NCBI GenBank assembly: GCA_900239685.1
Contig: OENT01000568.1
Coordinates: 33,489 to 97,488, forward strand
Length of the DNA stretch: 64,000 bases
Direction of reading: 5' to 3'
Source of the DNA: Rotaria macrura
Taxonomy: Eukaryota > Rotifera > Eurotatoria > Philodinida > Philodinidae
Shown: piece after piece, positions 1 to 13,460 of the stretch
Numbering within the stretch: the first letter of the stretch is position 1
How the letters are laid out: every line of letters begins with the position of its first letter
Translations under genes and position numbers: made by a program
Notes under the pieces: generated by a model
The model's input: the letters and a program-made list of their open reading frames with translations, nothing else
Told to the model about the DNA's origin: nothing
The model's database searches: none

Positions 1-2393
1 ATAGATATAAGTACATATGAACTTCAGGATGGATGATAAACAAAATTTTAGTCGGACTTTCTGTTTGGAAGCAATAATTTAAAACTCCAGGAGGCTGATC
101 GCGGTTTTTTTGGAACATATTCAAAAGAAATATGCTACAATAACAGCAAACTCCGGGAGGCCTAATCCGATCTGTTGAAAAGTACTGTCCTTCAAACCAC
201 ATACTGGATAAAACGCTAATACGATGAATGCAAATCGTTTTCGTTTTCATCAATACTTATTCATTTGATGTGAAGGACTTTTTCTGATGTTCCCATGCTT
301 TTTATGAGGAACAAAATTTCATTGCATTTCTAACAGTGTACGCTCCAGATTAGTTTTATGTATTAATGTATACTTAAGTGGGTAAGAAAATTTTAAATCA
401 CAACTGTAACAATAGGCATCAGTTGATTAACTAGATGGTAGTCAAGCGTCACTCGACTACGCAATGCGATGCGAAGCACAACTCTCGAGATTCGAACAAG
501 AAATGAAATTTTCGACAAACACGAATGACTGATTTGCGATCATTGACGAATAGAGTTTCTCGGCTAGTCTTTAAGGCTCAACAGATTTCAGAAATTTTTT
601 GTCAGCTCTCTGAATTGAATAAGTTTTCTGTCTATTTTTCAGCTGATCAAAATTGCAAATACTTTCAAAATTAACCATGAAAAGCGTCATCGCTATGAAA
701 GCTAGGTTAAATCGTATTAACATATTTAGAAAGAATGTATTTGATTGATTGTTTAGTTATATAGAAGATGCACTATCTAGATTCAGTTTTAGATGCAGCT
801 GATTTGCATATGAATACAGAAGACTACTGCATAGCTGTTTTCTATATTGTCGATGTTAATAATATTAAAATGAAAATAATCGAACACCTCTAACCCTAAT
901 ACACCCACCTGAGGTTCAGCTCGACCTCAGTGCGATTCAATTTGATTCATTCTCTTCGTAACTATAGCTCAAAGTTTGTCTTGTGAGATGTACGTTACCG
1001 GCACTGTGTAGAGTTTGCTGATAAAATCAGGCAATGAGATTCAATTGTTGCTAATACGCAAAGCTATCTGTAAGTACACGTAGATTCTGATTATGCGATG
1101 TACGCCTCAAAACCTTCGAAGAATAGAATACAACAGTAAAGTAAAAAAGACTGAATATAGATCATTCAAGCTAATTTTAATTCTGTTTGTTCTTCTTGCG
1201 GCTAAAGTCTTCTGTAGAACTACTATAGCTCCATGATAAAATAATTACAGTTTTATATTTTATTTGTCTTTTATGAGCCTGAGATCGAGTGGATCCCAGA
1301 TTGGCTATAAGCGATAGTCTTACCGGTGGGCGTATTAGGGTTGAAATTCGTCATTTTCGTGAGCCGTGTATTTATAAGGAAACCAGATACATCTTGACAT
1401 AGAACTGTGAATATATTCGACGTTTAATCTAAATCGTGTTTAATCAATTTTTTTCTCAAGTCAAGTTCCATTCTCGAAAACAGCGTGTTACAATTTGTCG
1501 ACTAGCAATGTGCAGGGAGAGATAAAAAAAGAAACGAAATTGGAAAAAACACAATAATTCATAAAGAACGAAAAATCATTTGTCAAGTCAATAGCAATGG
1601 TGTTTTCTTGTGAAGTTGTTTACATAATACCGAACATAAATTTTTCATTCCGCCATTCGAAAACCATAACGTTTAGTTCACACCAATTAGATAAAGAAAA
1701 TCATATAAAGTTTGAGAAGTAACCGTAATAAGTTTCATGACAACCGAAAGAATCCGCCAAAAGCGTCTGATAGATTACTTACTCATGAATTAATTCTATT
1801 TGATATATCAGACACTATGAGTACGAAACCTTTCATGACCAATTAGCATCAATCGTTGAGAATATGAATATCTGTATCCATGCGTTTGAATTATGAGAAG
1901 ACTTAATTTTTCACTGATTTGTAAAGCTATCCACCAATGCTAGTGTTATTTCAAGGTTCAAATGAATAAAGTTGATTGAACACTTAATCATCTCTGATTG
2001 ATTATCTATATAGCAGTGCTCACACCTGTCTCAACTATAAAGAAAAAGATTGATGAATTTGCTACTTTGGAACGATATTTCGAAGCTAGCAGATCCTTTG
2101 ATAAGAGATTTGAAAAACCTCGACACTCTCAATTCACGTTTGAATGGCCAATTTCGGATTTTCAGTTCTCAAGATCATTGCAACACAAAATAATGACTTT
2201 TATGTGTACGCGAGAAACAAAGAAAAGAAGAAAACTCACAAAGAACTACATACGTATATGCTGTGCTTCGCATCGCATGAATAATACAATGAACGTAGAA
2301 TTTATGATTTTTTTTTATATGCTAATAGTTTGATGAAAGATGATGAATTCAAGAACTATGAATTGATGAGGAGTAAGAAAGGTCATGTAGATT
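1..2393. other. intergenic, no gene recognised
   Basis: AT-rich sequence dense in stop codons in all frames. The longest open frame (1998-2333, +, 111 codons) matches no family I know and has no splice context or compositional bias. A short motif, AAACTCC followed by RGGAGGC, occurs twice 66 bp apart (82 and 148) and may be a remnant of a dispersed repeat. I see nothing else. Confidence 0.5.
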
Positions 2394-2449
2394 GATTAAT
2401 TAGGATTTGTACTCTTTCTTTTTTATTATTATTATGTTTATTTTACGTT

Positions 2450-2484
2450 TCGCCGTCGACCGACAGCTTCGTCAGAAAATTTAT
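2450..2484 (-). ncRNA. hammerhead ribozyme-like core, left arm
   Basis: Read on the - strand, CTGACGA, a 6-bp stem II and GAAA appear in the correct order and spacing for the hammerhead catalytic core. I could not fix stems I and III or the cleavage triplet with certainty, so self-cleavage is not shown. Confidence 0.55.
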
Positions 2485-2879
2485 TTTGATTTTATAGACT
2501 GAAAATTATACATTTAAATATGTTTTGATATAAAATGATGGAGAGAGAAAATTGAAGGAAAAATGCGGGGTGGTCAAGTATGTAAACATACATCCCTCCT
2601 TCTTTTCTAGGTATAGCAATAGTAAATAGATAGTGGAACGGAAGANNNNNNNNNNNNNNNNNNNNNNNNNNNNNNNNNNNNNNNNNNNNNNNNNNNNNNN
2701 NNNNNNNNNNNNNNNNNNTCTTCCGTTCCACTATCTATTTACTATTGCTATACCTAGAAAAGAAGGAGGGATGTATGTTTACATACTTGACCACCCCGCA
2801 TTTTTCCTTCAATTTTCTCTCTCCATCATTTTATATCAAAACATATTTAAATGTATAATTTTCAGTCTATAAAATCAAA

Positions 2880-2914
2880 ATAAATTTTCTGACGAAGCTG
2901 TCGGTCGACGGCGA
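2880..2914 (+). ncRNA. hammerhead ribozyme-like core, right arm
   Basis: Mirror copy of the left-arm core: CTGACGA, stem GCTGTC/GACGGC with a four-base loop, then GAAA, followed by ACGTAAAATAAAC. The core residues are those conserved in the family. The outer stems are A/T-rich and uncertain. Confidence 0.55.
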
Positions 2915-2970
2915 AACGTAAAATAAACATAATAATAATAAAAAAGAAAGAGTACAAATCCTAATTAATC

Positions 2971-5900
2971 AAGAACTATGAATGTTTTAAATTTACTTGA
3001 GTCATATTTTAGGTAAAATTATTTACTTTTCCTTTAAGTTAATAGTGTTTTGAAAAACAATTTTATTCTCGATTCGTGATATAGGCTCTTCGAGTCGATT
3101 TCCTGCATTTGCTAAACCTGTTTTTATACAGATTGAGTGCGAAGAAGTAAAAAAAGAAAATAATTTTTTTATCATTAAATAATAATTTGTAAGATTTTCA
3201 TTTACTTATCCGTAAACAAAGAAATCGTAATATCAAAGAAGAAAAAGAAATTTCAAACGATATCTAGCAGTTGATTCTATTAAGAGATACAAAAAATCTG
3301 ATTTACGAATTCTATTCGAACTGCTAGAATTTTCATATCAAGCGTGCAACTCAGATATTTCGATATTTCATTGTATTGCTAAGAGAACTTAGTTTTGTAC
3401 AAAATCTTGTCAGTCCCATTAAAATTTTCTCAAAGTACTATTTCCTCATTTTATCTATGACAACTATTCTCGAAATCTAAACAGTTATTAATTCAAAATT
3501 AATTAACACACCACTGAATCGAGTTTTGTTCATGAAACCATTTTGGGATTAGATCACAAAATTATCTTGGTCGAGATACTGCTCTGACAATAAATAAAAG
3601 GGTTGTATATGTTTAACATGTCTGCTGATCTCTATAAAAATATTTCATTCACATTAATAGCAACATTTTGAGAAGATTAATTTTTCTATTTCAACTTCAG
3701 ATCTTTGAAAGAATTTTGTTTTTAAATAGACGATAATTTCTCCAAATATTTTGCAACAGCAACATGTTCAAGTAGTTTTTCATGCTCATTCTCATTTAAA
3801 AATTATTTAATATATGATAAGTAGGATTAAAGTTAGTAAAAATGAAGTCATTTGGGCTTAGTGAAAGCCTATTTGGATGGCACAAACTGTAAGGACAAAC
3901 TAGTTATCTCATTGATACTATATGGTTTCGGTTAATTTACAGTTCACGTTTGAATTCTAACTAACCAGTAGTAGTTCTAATAGAATGTAATAGTTAGATA
4001 ATTCTATCTCTCTTTAGAATTATGCATATGTTGTTTCAAACTTCTTTGGTGCAAATTGCATCTGCTCCCTCAGTTCCAATTGACTCAAAATCGAATTTCA
4101 TCCTAAAGTATTTAAAATTTTTCCTCTTGATTCAGTTATATTTGGCTAAATCTACAATTAGCCATATAAATGTGCTACATAAGTTAGAAATTTGACAATT
4201 TATCGATCATTATTAATTATTCTTTAGTGTAACAGAGTAGGTCATGGTAAAAATTCACAGAATATCATCGAGGAGTTTATTCCAAATATACAAATTGAAA
4301 TTATTTTTGATCTTAGTTTTACATTCTATCTTGTCATCTAAGGAAGAAGCAGAAGAAGATTAAAACTTCGATTCTAAATTTCACTTGAACTATAAGTATG
4401 AATATGAGTTACATTCTTTTCAATTTGCAAGCTCAGTCAAGAGTATTAAAGAATTTGATTGAAGAAGTTATTCTTAGCCTACTTCATTTGATCGAGCACA
4501 CCATATTTAGTGATGTGTGTATCTTCAATAAATTCCTATTTGGTTGTCACAAAGGTTTTCTAGGTAATTGTAATCATTATTTTAATTAATTCATCGATGA
4601 ATATCTTGACGTAGACGTGATTTCAGCAGTCGTCGCATATTTGTTATCTCATCAGTAAAACTCAAATAATGATCATTTATCGATTATTTTAACAAAAAAT
4701 ATATGCTTAAGTAGAATGCAAGGAGTTTTTTTTTAATACTATTTCACGATTTAGTAACGCTGTAATATTAATTGGACACTTTTTATGAATTCTCATAGGA
4801 GCATTTACATCATAAACTGACAAAACATTCATTTTAATCCAAGTCAGATTTCAAAGCAATTAAAAATAAACCGCTAAGCACTAATCTTTACTTGCCTACT
4901 TCTGGAAAGCGATGTCATTCACTCATGTACTGATATCGTTTGTTCTACGCATAAAGCATATTTAAAACTTTCTACTTGATTAGGAATAAGTCGGGCGCAT
5001 AGCCAATGCTACTTGGAATTTCAGTGAATGTGAAAAACCAGCCATATGAAGCTATTTATGAAACTGTTGTATACTTTTGTTAACCAATGAGTATTTAGTA
5101 GTTTTTACTCTTCATACAAAGTATCAGAAAAGTAAACTCATCACGTTCTTCAAAAACTTATTCACTTTAATTTTGTACTGATCTTTGAACTGTTACACTA
5201 ACTTTGTTTTAAGTCAAGAATCTAATCACAAAGTATACTTAACTTTAGAAATTCTTTTCTGAAAATTTCTGATTGAGTTTATTTTAAGACGAGATATAGA
5301 CTTTCAATATACATATACATGAATAGAGAGAGAGAGAGGGAAACATAATCTCTTGACATATTATGATTAATAAGATGTTCTTTCTTAAGACTTTAACTGC
5401 TTCAATGAATTTTTCTCCACTGATAAATCATCTATTCGACTTGAAGAATAATATATATATATATATATCGGTATTTCATGCTTACTAATTATTCATTAAC
5501 TACCGTAGTTGACGATAAATCTTCAGAAACAAGACTTAGACGTGCTCTTTACATAGGGAATGCATGACAGATAATACACATATTCTTTTTTATTTTTACA
5601 CCTATGAACTAGTTGTCTTTTCGATGAAATCCTACGAATTATCGGTATTGAGTCCTATTCAAATGCTCGTGTTACTTTCTTCCGTTAGTATAATTCAAGT
5701 ATGTATTTTGTTTTGACACATATTTTCTTCTAATCTCTGGTATCACCGGCAAACATATGTACCAGTGCGTATGCAAGTCGTGGTGCACTTTCTCCCAGAT
5801 CAATTTTACGTTTTACTGGATAGTTTTAAAAGTATGCTATGATCTTTATTTTTGATCTTCCTAAAAAGAAATATTCGATATCGTTATTTGCCTTCTATAA

Positions 5901-6822
5901 CTCAATATTTGAAATATTGAAGTATCTCAGAAGCGGCATACTATTTCTTATATAGTCATATTTTGACTATTACATAAGCAGTCTCTTACATAACGTACGA
6001 ACATAAAGACCATGTTTTTTTTTCTAGCTTTCTTCGAAGTACTCAGAATAGAACGAAACAAATATCGAAGAACGAAAAAGAATCCCTTATTCTGTCTTTC
6101 GTTTGACAGCAATAATTAAGCAGTTTTTCTTGTCTGGAAACGAATCGATCGTTTGTATGTAACTAAAGTTTATTAATAAAAACAACAAAATACTCAAAAC
6201 TTATTATGAATATGACAATCATCCATGATGCTGAATACATGAAAAATAAGCCGTTATTTATTGATAATAATTTTTTATCCAGCAACTGTTTTGAAGAAAA
6301 TTGTGAAAGTACGAAATTAAATTCAGATGAAATCGATGATCAGAAATGTAAGTGAATCTTTAGTCTTGGATTTGTGCTATGGATATTAATCAAGTTTTTT
6401 TCTCTCTTTCGTTCTTGATTCCTTTTCTTCTTAAAATAAATAGCACGAAGGGATCAGACATGTGCTTTTCTCCTTGTTTTTCTTACTACAAGTTATGTAA
6501 TCTATTCTGTTGACTGAGTCATGTATGAGTACTTCACATCGCTGTATTTCATCATTGATTACTAGAGTAGCATATGCATTTTGGCAGAACAATAATCGTC
6601 TTTGATGACGTTATCCAATCGAAGTATTTTATTGTCTCCCATGAAAATATGACACCTACAATGACGGATCGGACCATCAATGATTTTAATGAGAAAAGTG
6701 TAAACTGAAGAAAGACGAGAAAAAACATTAACTATAAAAAGAAAATAGATAATGTAAGATAAGGAGTTTCTTTTCATACTATTTAAGTACAAAACAACTT
6801 ATCGGAGACAAAACTCTCAGTA
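2971..6822. other. intergenic, no gene recognised
   Basis: No open frame with family similarity or coherent splice pattern on either strand. The stretch holds short simple repeats: a GA run near 5320 and an AT run near 5450-5468. The last few hundred bases should contain the promoter and 5' UTR of the CD36-family gene, but no motif is clear enough to call. Confidence 0.5.
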
Positions 6823-9019
6823 ATGCCGTTATTCAATCCATGCCGAACAAATTGTAAATGTTCAACATGCTTTATAATTAGTTTAATTGGATTAATCATC
6901 GGAGTTGTTTTCATATTTGTACTTGATCCATTAGTGAACAAAATTCTGGAAAACGTTCGTTGCAAATTTTTCAAAATTTTCTTTCATTTTTTCATATACA
7001 AAATTATCTTCTAGAGAATGGCTATTATACAAGGTCGAGAAGGTCATCAATTTTGGAAAGATCCACCAGCTACTATCCATCGCAAAATGTATATTTGGCA
7101 TTGCACTAATCCCATCGAGGTACAAAATGGTGGAATACCAGAATTCATTGAACGTGGACCATATGTTTATCGGTACAGTTTAATTTGATCTTAGAAACAG
7201 GAGTAGAACGAACATTTTCTTTTAGAGAAGAATGGAATCGATCAAATATTCTCTATAGTGATGATTTAGATACACTATCATACATTCCAATAACAACACT
7301 CTATTTTGACCGTGAACAATCGATTGGTCCTGATGATGAATATATGACTGTTATTAATGTCCCATTAATGGTAAGTTTTTTCGTCAGCGATACTTAAATA
7401 TTATCTTGATTCGAGTAGGCCATGGCATATGAAGTTCAATATTATCCTAAAGCAATGCAAGAAGCAATCAATTTTTTTATTGAAATGTTGGAAACAAATC
7501 TTTTTGTCAATGTTACTGTTCAGCAGTTAATGGAAGGTAAATAAAAAGTAGAAGATATTAATTTGATTAATTACTATTAGTTTCATTTTCAAAATACTCA
7601 TTAGGTTATACAGATCCTTTAATTGAAACAGCGAGTAAAGTAAAACCTGGTGTATTGAAAGATAATAAATTTGGAATATTACAAGCTGTAGGTTGAATGG
7701 AGAAGATTTAGATTCTCTACTAAGATTTCTCTAATACTTTATTTAGAGAAATAATTCGTACTATCAAAATTTTTCAATTCACACGGGATTTAACGATATA
7801 AATAAAGTCGCAAAAGTTATTTCGTTCAATGGTGTTCAGTAAGAAAGACTTTATACACGAATGAAGAAAAAAAATTTACTATGTTTAATAAATGTTGTTT
7901 ATTATCTAGAACGTTGAATTATTGGTCTACACCGGAAGCAAATATGCTCAATGGAACTGGTAAAGTTTTTGTTCTATAATTCGATATTGTAAGTCTTCAT
8001 TTGAGATAAATTTAGATGGATCTTTATTTCCACCTCATTTAAATAAAGATAAGCACGTTTATTCATACAATGCTGATATGTGTCGGTAAGAAATAAGTGT
8101 TCACCTTCATAAGTAAAATTTAAAATAAAATATTGATTAGATCATATTATCTATCATTTTTACGTGAGAGAAAAGATGGTTATGTAACATTATACGACTT
8201 TCATTTGTCTTCGAATGTATTTAACATGTCTCGTGAAGAAAATCGTGGTTTTTGTGGACAAGGAGGGTGTTTAGGTGATGGTGTTCTTAATATTAGTACT
8301 TGTTATTTAGGTACATGATTCCTTTGGTTCTGTCAGAATTCTATAGTTTCCTTTTTTTCACATAATAGGTGTATGGGGATTCATTTCGTCGCCCCATTTT
8401 TTTCAAGCAGATATGAAGTTTCGTCAAGATGTTCATGGAATGCAACCAGATCCAGATAAACACGAGTTTATCATGAGTTTTGAACCGGTATTTCATTTCA
8501 AAGAGAAGCTAACAAGAATCCATTATTTCAGAATTTCATTTGTTTTTTTTAATACTATTATAGTTAACAAGTGTTCCATTTGCAGTTAATGTTCGATTAC
8601 AATTGAGTTTTTATATGCCAAACATTAAAACAATTAGGTTCGCAATTATTCTCCTTTGTTTTGAAAATTTATATAGAAATTTTTATTCACATAGTTTATT
8701 GAGTTCAGTAAAACCAATCTTAATGCCAATCGTATGGTTTGACGATGAAGCACGTCTAACACCAGAAATTCATTCTACACTATCGACAGTACTATTATTG
8801 TACAAGGTGGCCGATTATCTTAAATTTATTTTGCCATCGATCTGTCTTCTAGTTGTTCTAACAACATTCTCATATATTTTTATTCAAGTATGATTTAATA
8901 TTTCTGTCCTCACAAATTTGATTGGAATATAAGTGATTGTTTGTTTGTAGTGGCGACGTATTCAACGTGATCTAGTGAATTCCAAAGTTCCTCTGTTGAA
9001 TGGAAATGGTGAAATTTGA
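6823..9019 (+). CDS. CD36/SCARB-family scavenger receptor
   Basis: Membrane glycoprotein of the CD36 family (SCARB1, LIMP-2, CD36, insect SNMP/croquemort), which bind lipids or lipoproteins at the plasma membrane or lysosome. Thirteen exons join in frame: 6823-6954, 7015-7172, 7226-7370, 7419-7536, 7605-7687, 7747-7838, 7910-7959, 8016-8085, 8141-8310, 8369-8487, 8564-8637, 8695-8887, 8951-9019, giving 490 residues, the usual family length. A hydrophobic segment near residues 16-38 and another about 30 residues from the C terminus give the two-helix topology with a large ectodomain. The ectodomain has the NGGIPEFIERGPYVYR block typical of the family, several NxS/T sites, and Cys residues in the C-terminal third (GFCGQGGCLGDG) for the family disulphides. 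The CCR at residues 7-8 and nearby Cys could be acylated. All introns are 48-72 bp. Which paralogue it is cannot be told. Confidence 0.93.
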
Positions 9020-9230
9020 AATGAGCACATGCAAAACAACGTTGACTTTGTTCTGGTTACTCTTTGAAAAGTTTTCTACAGAAAACTTTCCATATATCCA
9101 TACACTTGTTTCCTATCTAGTCAAGACAGGTTGCAGTTGGGGTTTTAATTCCATTTGCTATTTTATATTAAAAATAATACTATTGATATAGTGAACGTAA
9201 GGAAAATAGGTGTTCATGAGTAATCTGAAG

Positions 9231-9240
9231 AATAAATAAA
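9231..9240 (+). terminator. polyadenylation signal of the CD36-family gene
   Basis: Two overlapping AATAAA hexamers about 210 bp past the stop codon at 9019, on the coding strand. The position fits a 3' UTR end. Such hexamers are common by chance in AT-rich DNA. Confidence 0.45.
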
Positions 9241-12200
9241 ACCTCTATTTCATAAAACATATATCGGTGTTGTTAACGAATAAAAAAGATTTTTTTTACT
9301 CATATGCTTACTCAATGTAAAGCAATGTTCAAAACTATGTGAATAAAAAGAAGTTGATTGCTTATCTTCGTATTATGGTGGATGTTGATTGTCAATCATG
9401 TATGCTATTGGGTGCATCATATTGTCCTATTTGATCGTTGAACCGCGTGGAAACAAAATGCAAGAAAAGATTCGAACACGATAATTTTCAAATTGATGAT
9501 CACTTGGTGAAAGTTGTTTCTACGTATTACTCTTTGCGAGAATATAATACTCTTGATGAATTAATGAGTATTCGTGTTTTAAAATATCGTCAATACGATG
9601 ATCGCACGCATAATTGAAAACGAAATAATAATCAATTTTCTCTATAAGGTTAATGTTTAGATAAGAAACTACGTAGAAAAGTAGTTAATTTTATTTTCTT
9701 GCCTATGAAATAACCCATCCGAAGTCAAACCTCTTTTAAGATATTCTTCACATGCGCAGACCTTCAGATTTGTACGTGGTGGATGACGTTTTTTTCCATT
9801 GACAAGCACTTGAACGCTTGCAGGAACTATAGATATCATGTAAGTAGCGTGTGTGCTAAACGCATAATAGTTATAGTAATGAGTATCATGGGACAGATCA
9901 ATTAGAAAGAAATAAAAGACAACCTATCTAAGCTGAAAGAATAAGATTCGTCATTTTTGTTGCTTGAGATAAAATTCTAGCATGAGTTTCTTTTGAAGTT
10001 TGCATATTTAGTTGTTATTTACTTAGTCTGAGCTCCTATTAAAAATAGGATCATTTTTGAACATGACTTTGAGAAAGAAAAAGAAGAAAATGCATACGTA
10101 GAATGTGATTAAAATTAATTTGAAGCGTTAGAAAAACTATATATAGACTATAGAAGACAATGGAACTCAATCGAATGTTGATATTAGTTGTTAGAGATCG
10201 AGGCGGACTTGTTCTTTTATACTCTACAGCTCGCAATGCTTTCTATGCACTATTTTTAGGGTTATATTTTAACCAGTGAACTAATTCCTCAGACATCTGC
10301 TTAGTATACCAAAAGCTGATCATCATTAGGTAATCGCTTGTCGTGTTTCTTTATAACATATCTCAAGTACAGCTTTGAGAAATAAATCACGACTCATTTT
10401 TCATCATGATACTTCACATTTCTGGCATTATTTTCTTGTCTGAACAAACAACTTTTATACATTATTTAAACCAAAAAAAAGCATTTTCTTCTCATCATTT
10501 CTTTTATGAACTATACGTTGTAATGGTTGCTTTTAAAAACTAGTGCTCGTAGTATAGATATTTTCAATTTCAATTCCCTACATATTCTTCTAATCAAATA
10601 GTTAGTGACTACAAATATCAATATCAAAAAGATTGTTGAACATTTTGAAAAGAAAAGATTTCTCATGTATTTATGCACATTGCATAAGTACATTAACAAT
10701 AAGGCAAGAACATGAATAAGAAGTTTAATGAATCAAATAAGGAATTCCAATATTTGAGTTCGTATAAAGGCCTCAAAATTCATCATGGGCGTATGTCTGT
10801 CTTGCTCCGGAAACTCAAATATTTCATGGACATCCCTACAGATGTTTCACTCGGGTACACATCTCGAAATAACACGATGTGTGCAGACATGCAGAATATA
10901 TTTCTACGTATAGATCACGCATGAAAGTGTGGGACATGAGCCTTGTGATATAGAGAATTAGGGTAAGGTTGTGATAGAAGAAGGGAAGAGAGTTAAAAAT
11001 GAAATACTATACTCTCGTGTCTCCTCAACAATCGTGATAGAGAACGCGAGAATTTTCACGACTTTAGGATTAAATGAACTTTCATTGAATATCAAAAAAT
11101 GCTGAAGATTTAAGTTTCGTAGCGTTTAAATATATCTTCGTTCAGAAAAGTCAGGGAACAAGAACGAGAGACTAATGAAAATACTGTGACACGTATTATG
11201 TTATCGACCTTTTATAATGTTTTCATTGTACAACTATAATTCATTGTTTTGCTGCAATATCAAAAAGAAACGTTGAAAAAAATCGAATACAGTAATGAAA
11301 TGATTAATGTGTTGATTATATATATATATATACATCTGACTCTGAAATGTGGCTTTTCTCTGTCGATGCCAATGTCAGTGTAAGTTTAGATAAAGAGTAG
11401 ACCAACATTTACCTACAGTCATAGTTTGAGTTTTCAACCAAAATTGAATATCCATCCATACAGATCAAATCAATGCTGATCAATTTCCTGCTCCAATACA
11501 ACAGTTTATTTCTGCTCTTAAAAAAGCCAGAGAAATCTTCGGAAATATCACCAGAATATCTTCATCTTCTCGGTAGACATGCTAAAGATGTTGAGTACTC
11601 CTGCCCTTGTAGTTTTGCTTTCTTGTTTCACCACCTGGACATGCAATGCGACATGAAAAGTCAACTCTTATTCAGAGAAGTGCTTCCATGAAGAAATGAT
11701 AATCTAGCAATTTATTATAATTAATACTTAATAACATTTTAAATATCCATCAAGATAGATCGAACCTATAGATTAAATAGAACTTCTTTTTTTTTAATCG
11801 GAATTGTAAGAACTATTGATTTTTATGAAATTCTATGAAAATTCATTCTAATCAATAAACTCAAGCAGTAAGAAAAGAATATTCGTTTGACGATGCACCG
11901 TTATGGACGACGTCAGCCGTTGGATATCCTAACTTCAATACAGTACAAGAGAATCATCACACACTGTAGAATACGGCAAGAATTAAATCGGATTGTATTG
12001 GAATTTCTATAAGAGTGACGAGATTCTGTGGAAAGACGAGTAAAGAAATGATACTCAAATCTCTATTATCGGAATCCGACTAATTTCGTCACAGATCTTT
12101 GACCAACCATAAGTATGAATATCGACTACTTATACATAATCGAGTAATAAAATAGGTTTCAATCGCTGATATGAAATTATTTATTTTAAAATGTCATTTT

Positions 12201-13460
12201 TACTCAATCTATTTGATTGACTTTTTAAACATGGTGTTTTCATATGGCAAATATAAACAATATGAAACCATTGAACGAGTTAACAAAATTAAAAAAACAG
12301 ATCACGTCATTTGATAGATTCTACCGATGGTTAGCGTCTCGATAAATCACGCTGGCTAGAAATCAATGACACTGATGGAGAATATCTACACATACCACAT
12401 ATTCTGTGTCGATTAAGATAATTTACCTTCACTTCGAACTTCTTACACGAAATCATCATTGGAACAAGTTCTACATTTCCTGTCTAGATAGCTGAAGAAT
12501 TGATTGTATGTTGCTCTACCTACTCACATGGTAGCAACTCAACTGGCAATCAATAATTTTGTTAATAAAATAATTAATTTAAATAACATATCAAACATAG
12601 AACGGGTCATACTTGATCAGATAGTTTTCAACTGATCGTATCGTCAGTTATATAAGAATGGGAAAACAAGTCATCTGATTTGAATTTTACACTTCATTTG
12701 GTTCATTCATTTTATTATTCACGATTATATCAATGGGTTTATATTTGAAAATAAATTTCACATTCAAGTATTCGTTCGTATTAAATATTCATAAATGAGA
12801 ATATACATACTCTGACGTATTATCATACATTCATCAGTGTCTCTTTAAAATCCTAGTAGAATAAATTCTTTGGTTGAACGAACCGACAGTTTTATTCGTT
12901 AAGACATTGTCATCCATGAGTTGACTTACTCATGAAACTAGTTTCATCTCGGTTTGTTTTATTGATTAGAACATTGATAGACGAATAGATAAAAAAATGA
13001 ATTCAACTATTAAAAAAGTCTATCCAATGACGTAGAGAACATGAAAATTTTTCAAACGAAAAACGAACTTCATGCGTAATTGTTACTGTTGCATTGTTCA
13101 TAGAGAAAAGTAGCCATAATGAATATAATGAGAAAGAACTGTTGCTACAAATACCGTAACATCTATTCAATCTTGCCTTAAATTATGAAGTTCGTTATGA
13201 CTAGAAAACGTTATACTTGAAAAGAAAAAATTGATTCGTTTTGTTTCCTTTATGAATCAATCGATTTCGTTACTTTAATAGACTAGTCTGCCATCTTTCT
13301 GTAGAATTCAATATTCGTTCCTACAATCAGTATTAAAGTAGCCAATCAATACTAATTTTTCAGCTGATAGCCCAAATCAATAAATGAATCTTTAGATCCA
13401 TGAAACTCGTCTTGTCCATGCTCATAGTGTTTTGCTAATCATTTTATTCTATTTCTCAAT
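9241..13460. other. intergenic, no gene recognised
   Basis: Over 4 kb without a supported gene. The open frames at 10712-10924 and 11473-11691 (+) show no family similarity and no neighbouring exons in phase. There is an AT microsatellite near 11318-11332. The last part should contain the GatB promoter, and possibly an upstream exon with the mitochondrial targeting sequence. Confidence 0.5.

Larger units (their letters stand above)
2394..2970. mobile_element. foldback element with hammerhead ribozyme core
   Basis: Two arms of 252 bp (2394-2645 and 2719-2970) are perfect inverted copies as far as I can follow, flanking 73 Ns exactly at the centre. Each arm carries a hammerhead-type core. On the + strand of the right arm, CTGACGA is followed by a 6-bp stem (GCTGTC/GACGGC, loop GGTC) and then GAAA; the left arm has the same on the - strand. 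Hammerhead ribozymes with this core are known in Penelope-like retroelements, including those of bdelloid rotifers, so I infer a non-coding remnant of such an element. A 15-bp direct repeat lies at 2349-2363 and 2969-2983. The Ns mean the centre is unsequenced; an inverted-duplication assembly artefact is possible. Confidence 0.7.

Noticed and set aside
1998-2333. 111-codon open frame on +
   Set aside because: No recognisable domain, no neighbouring exons in phase, and composition like the surrounding intergenic DNA.
2492-2872. Mirror-image 79-codon frames on both strands across the N gap
   Set aside because: They arise from the perfect inverted repeat and read through Ns; no protein family.
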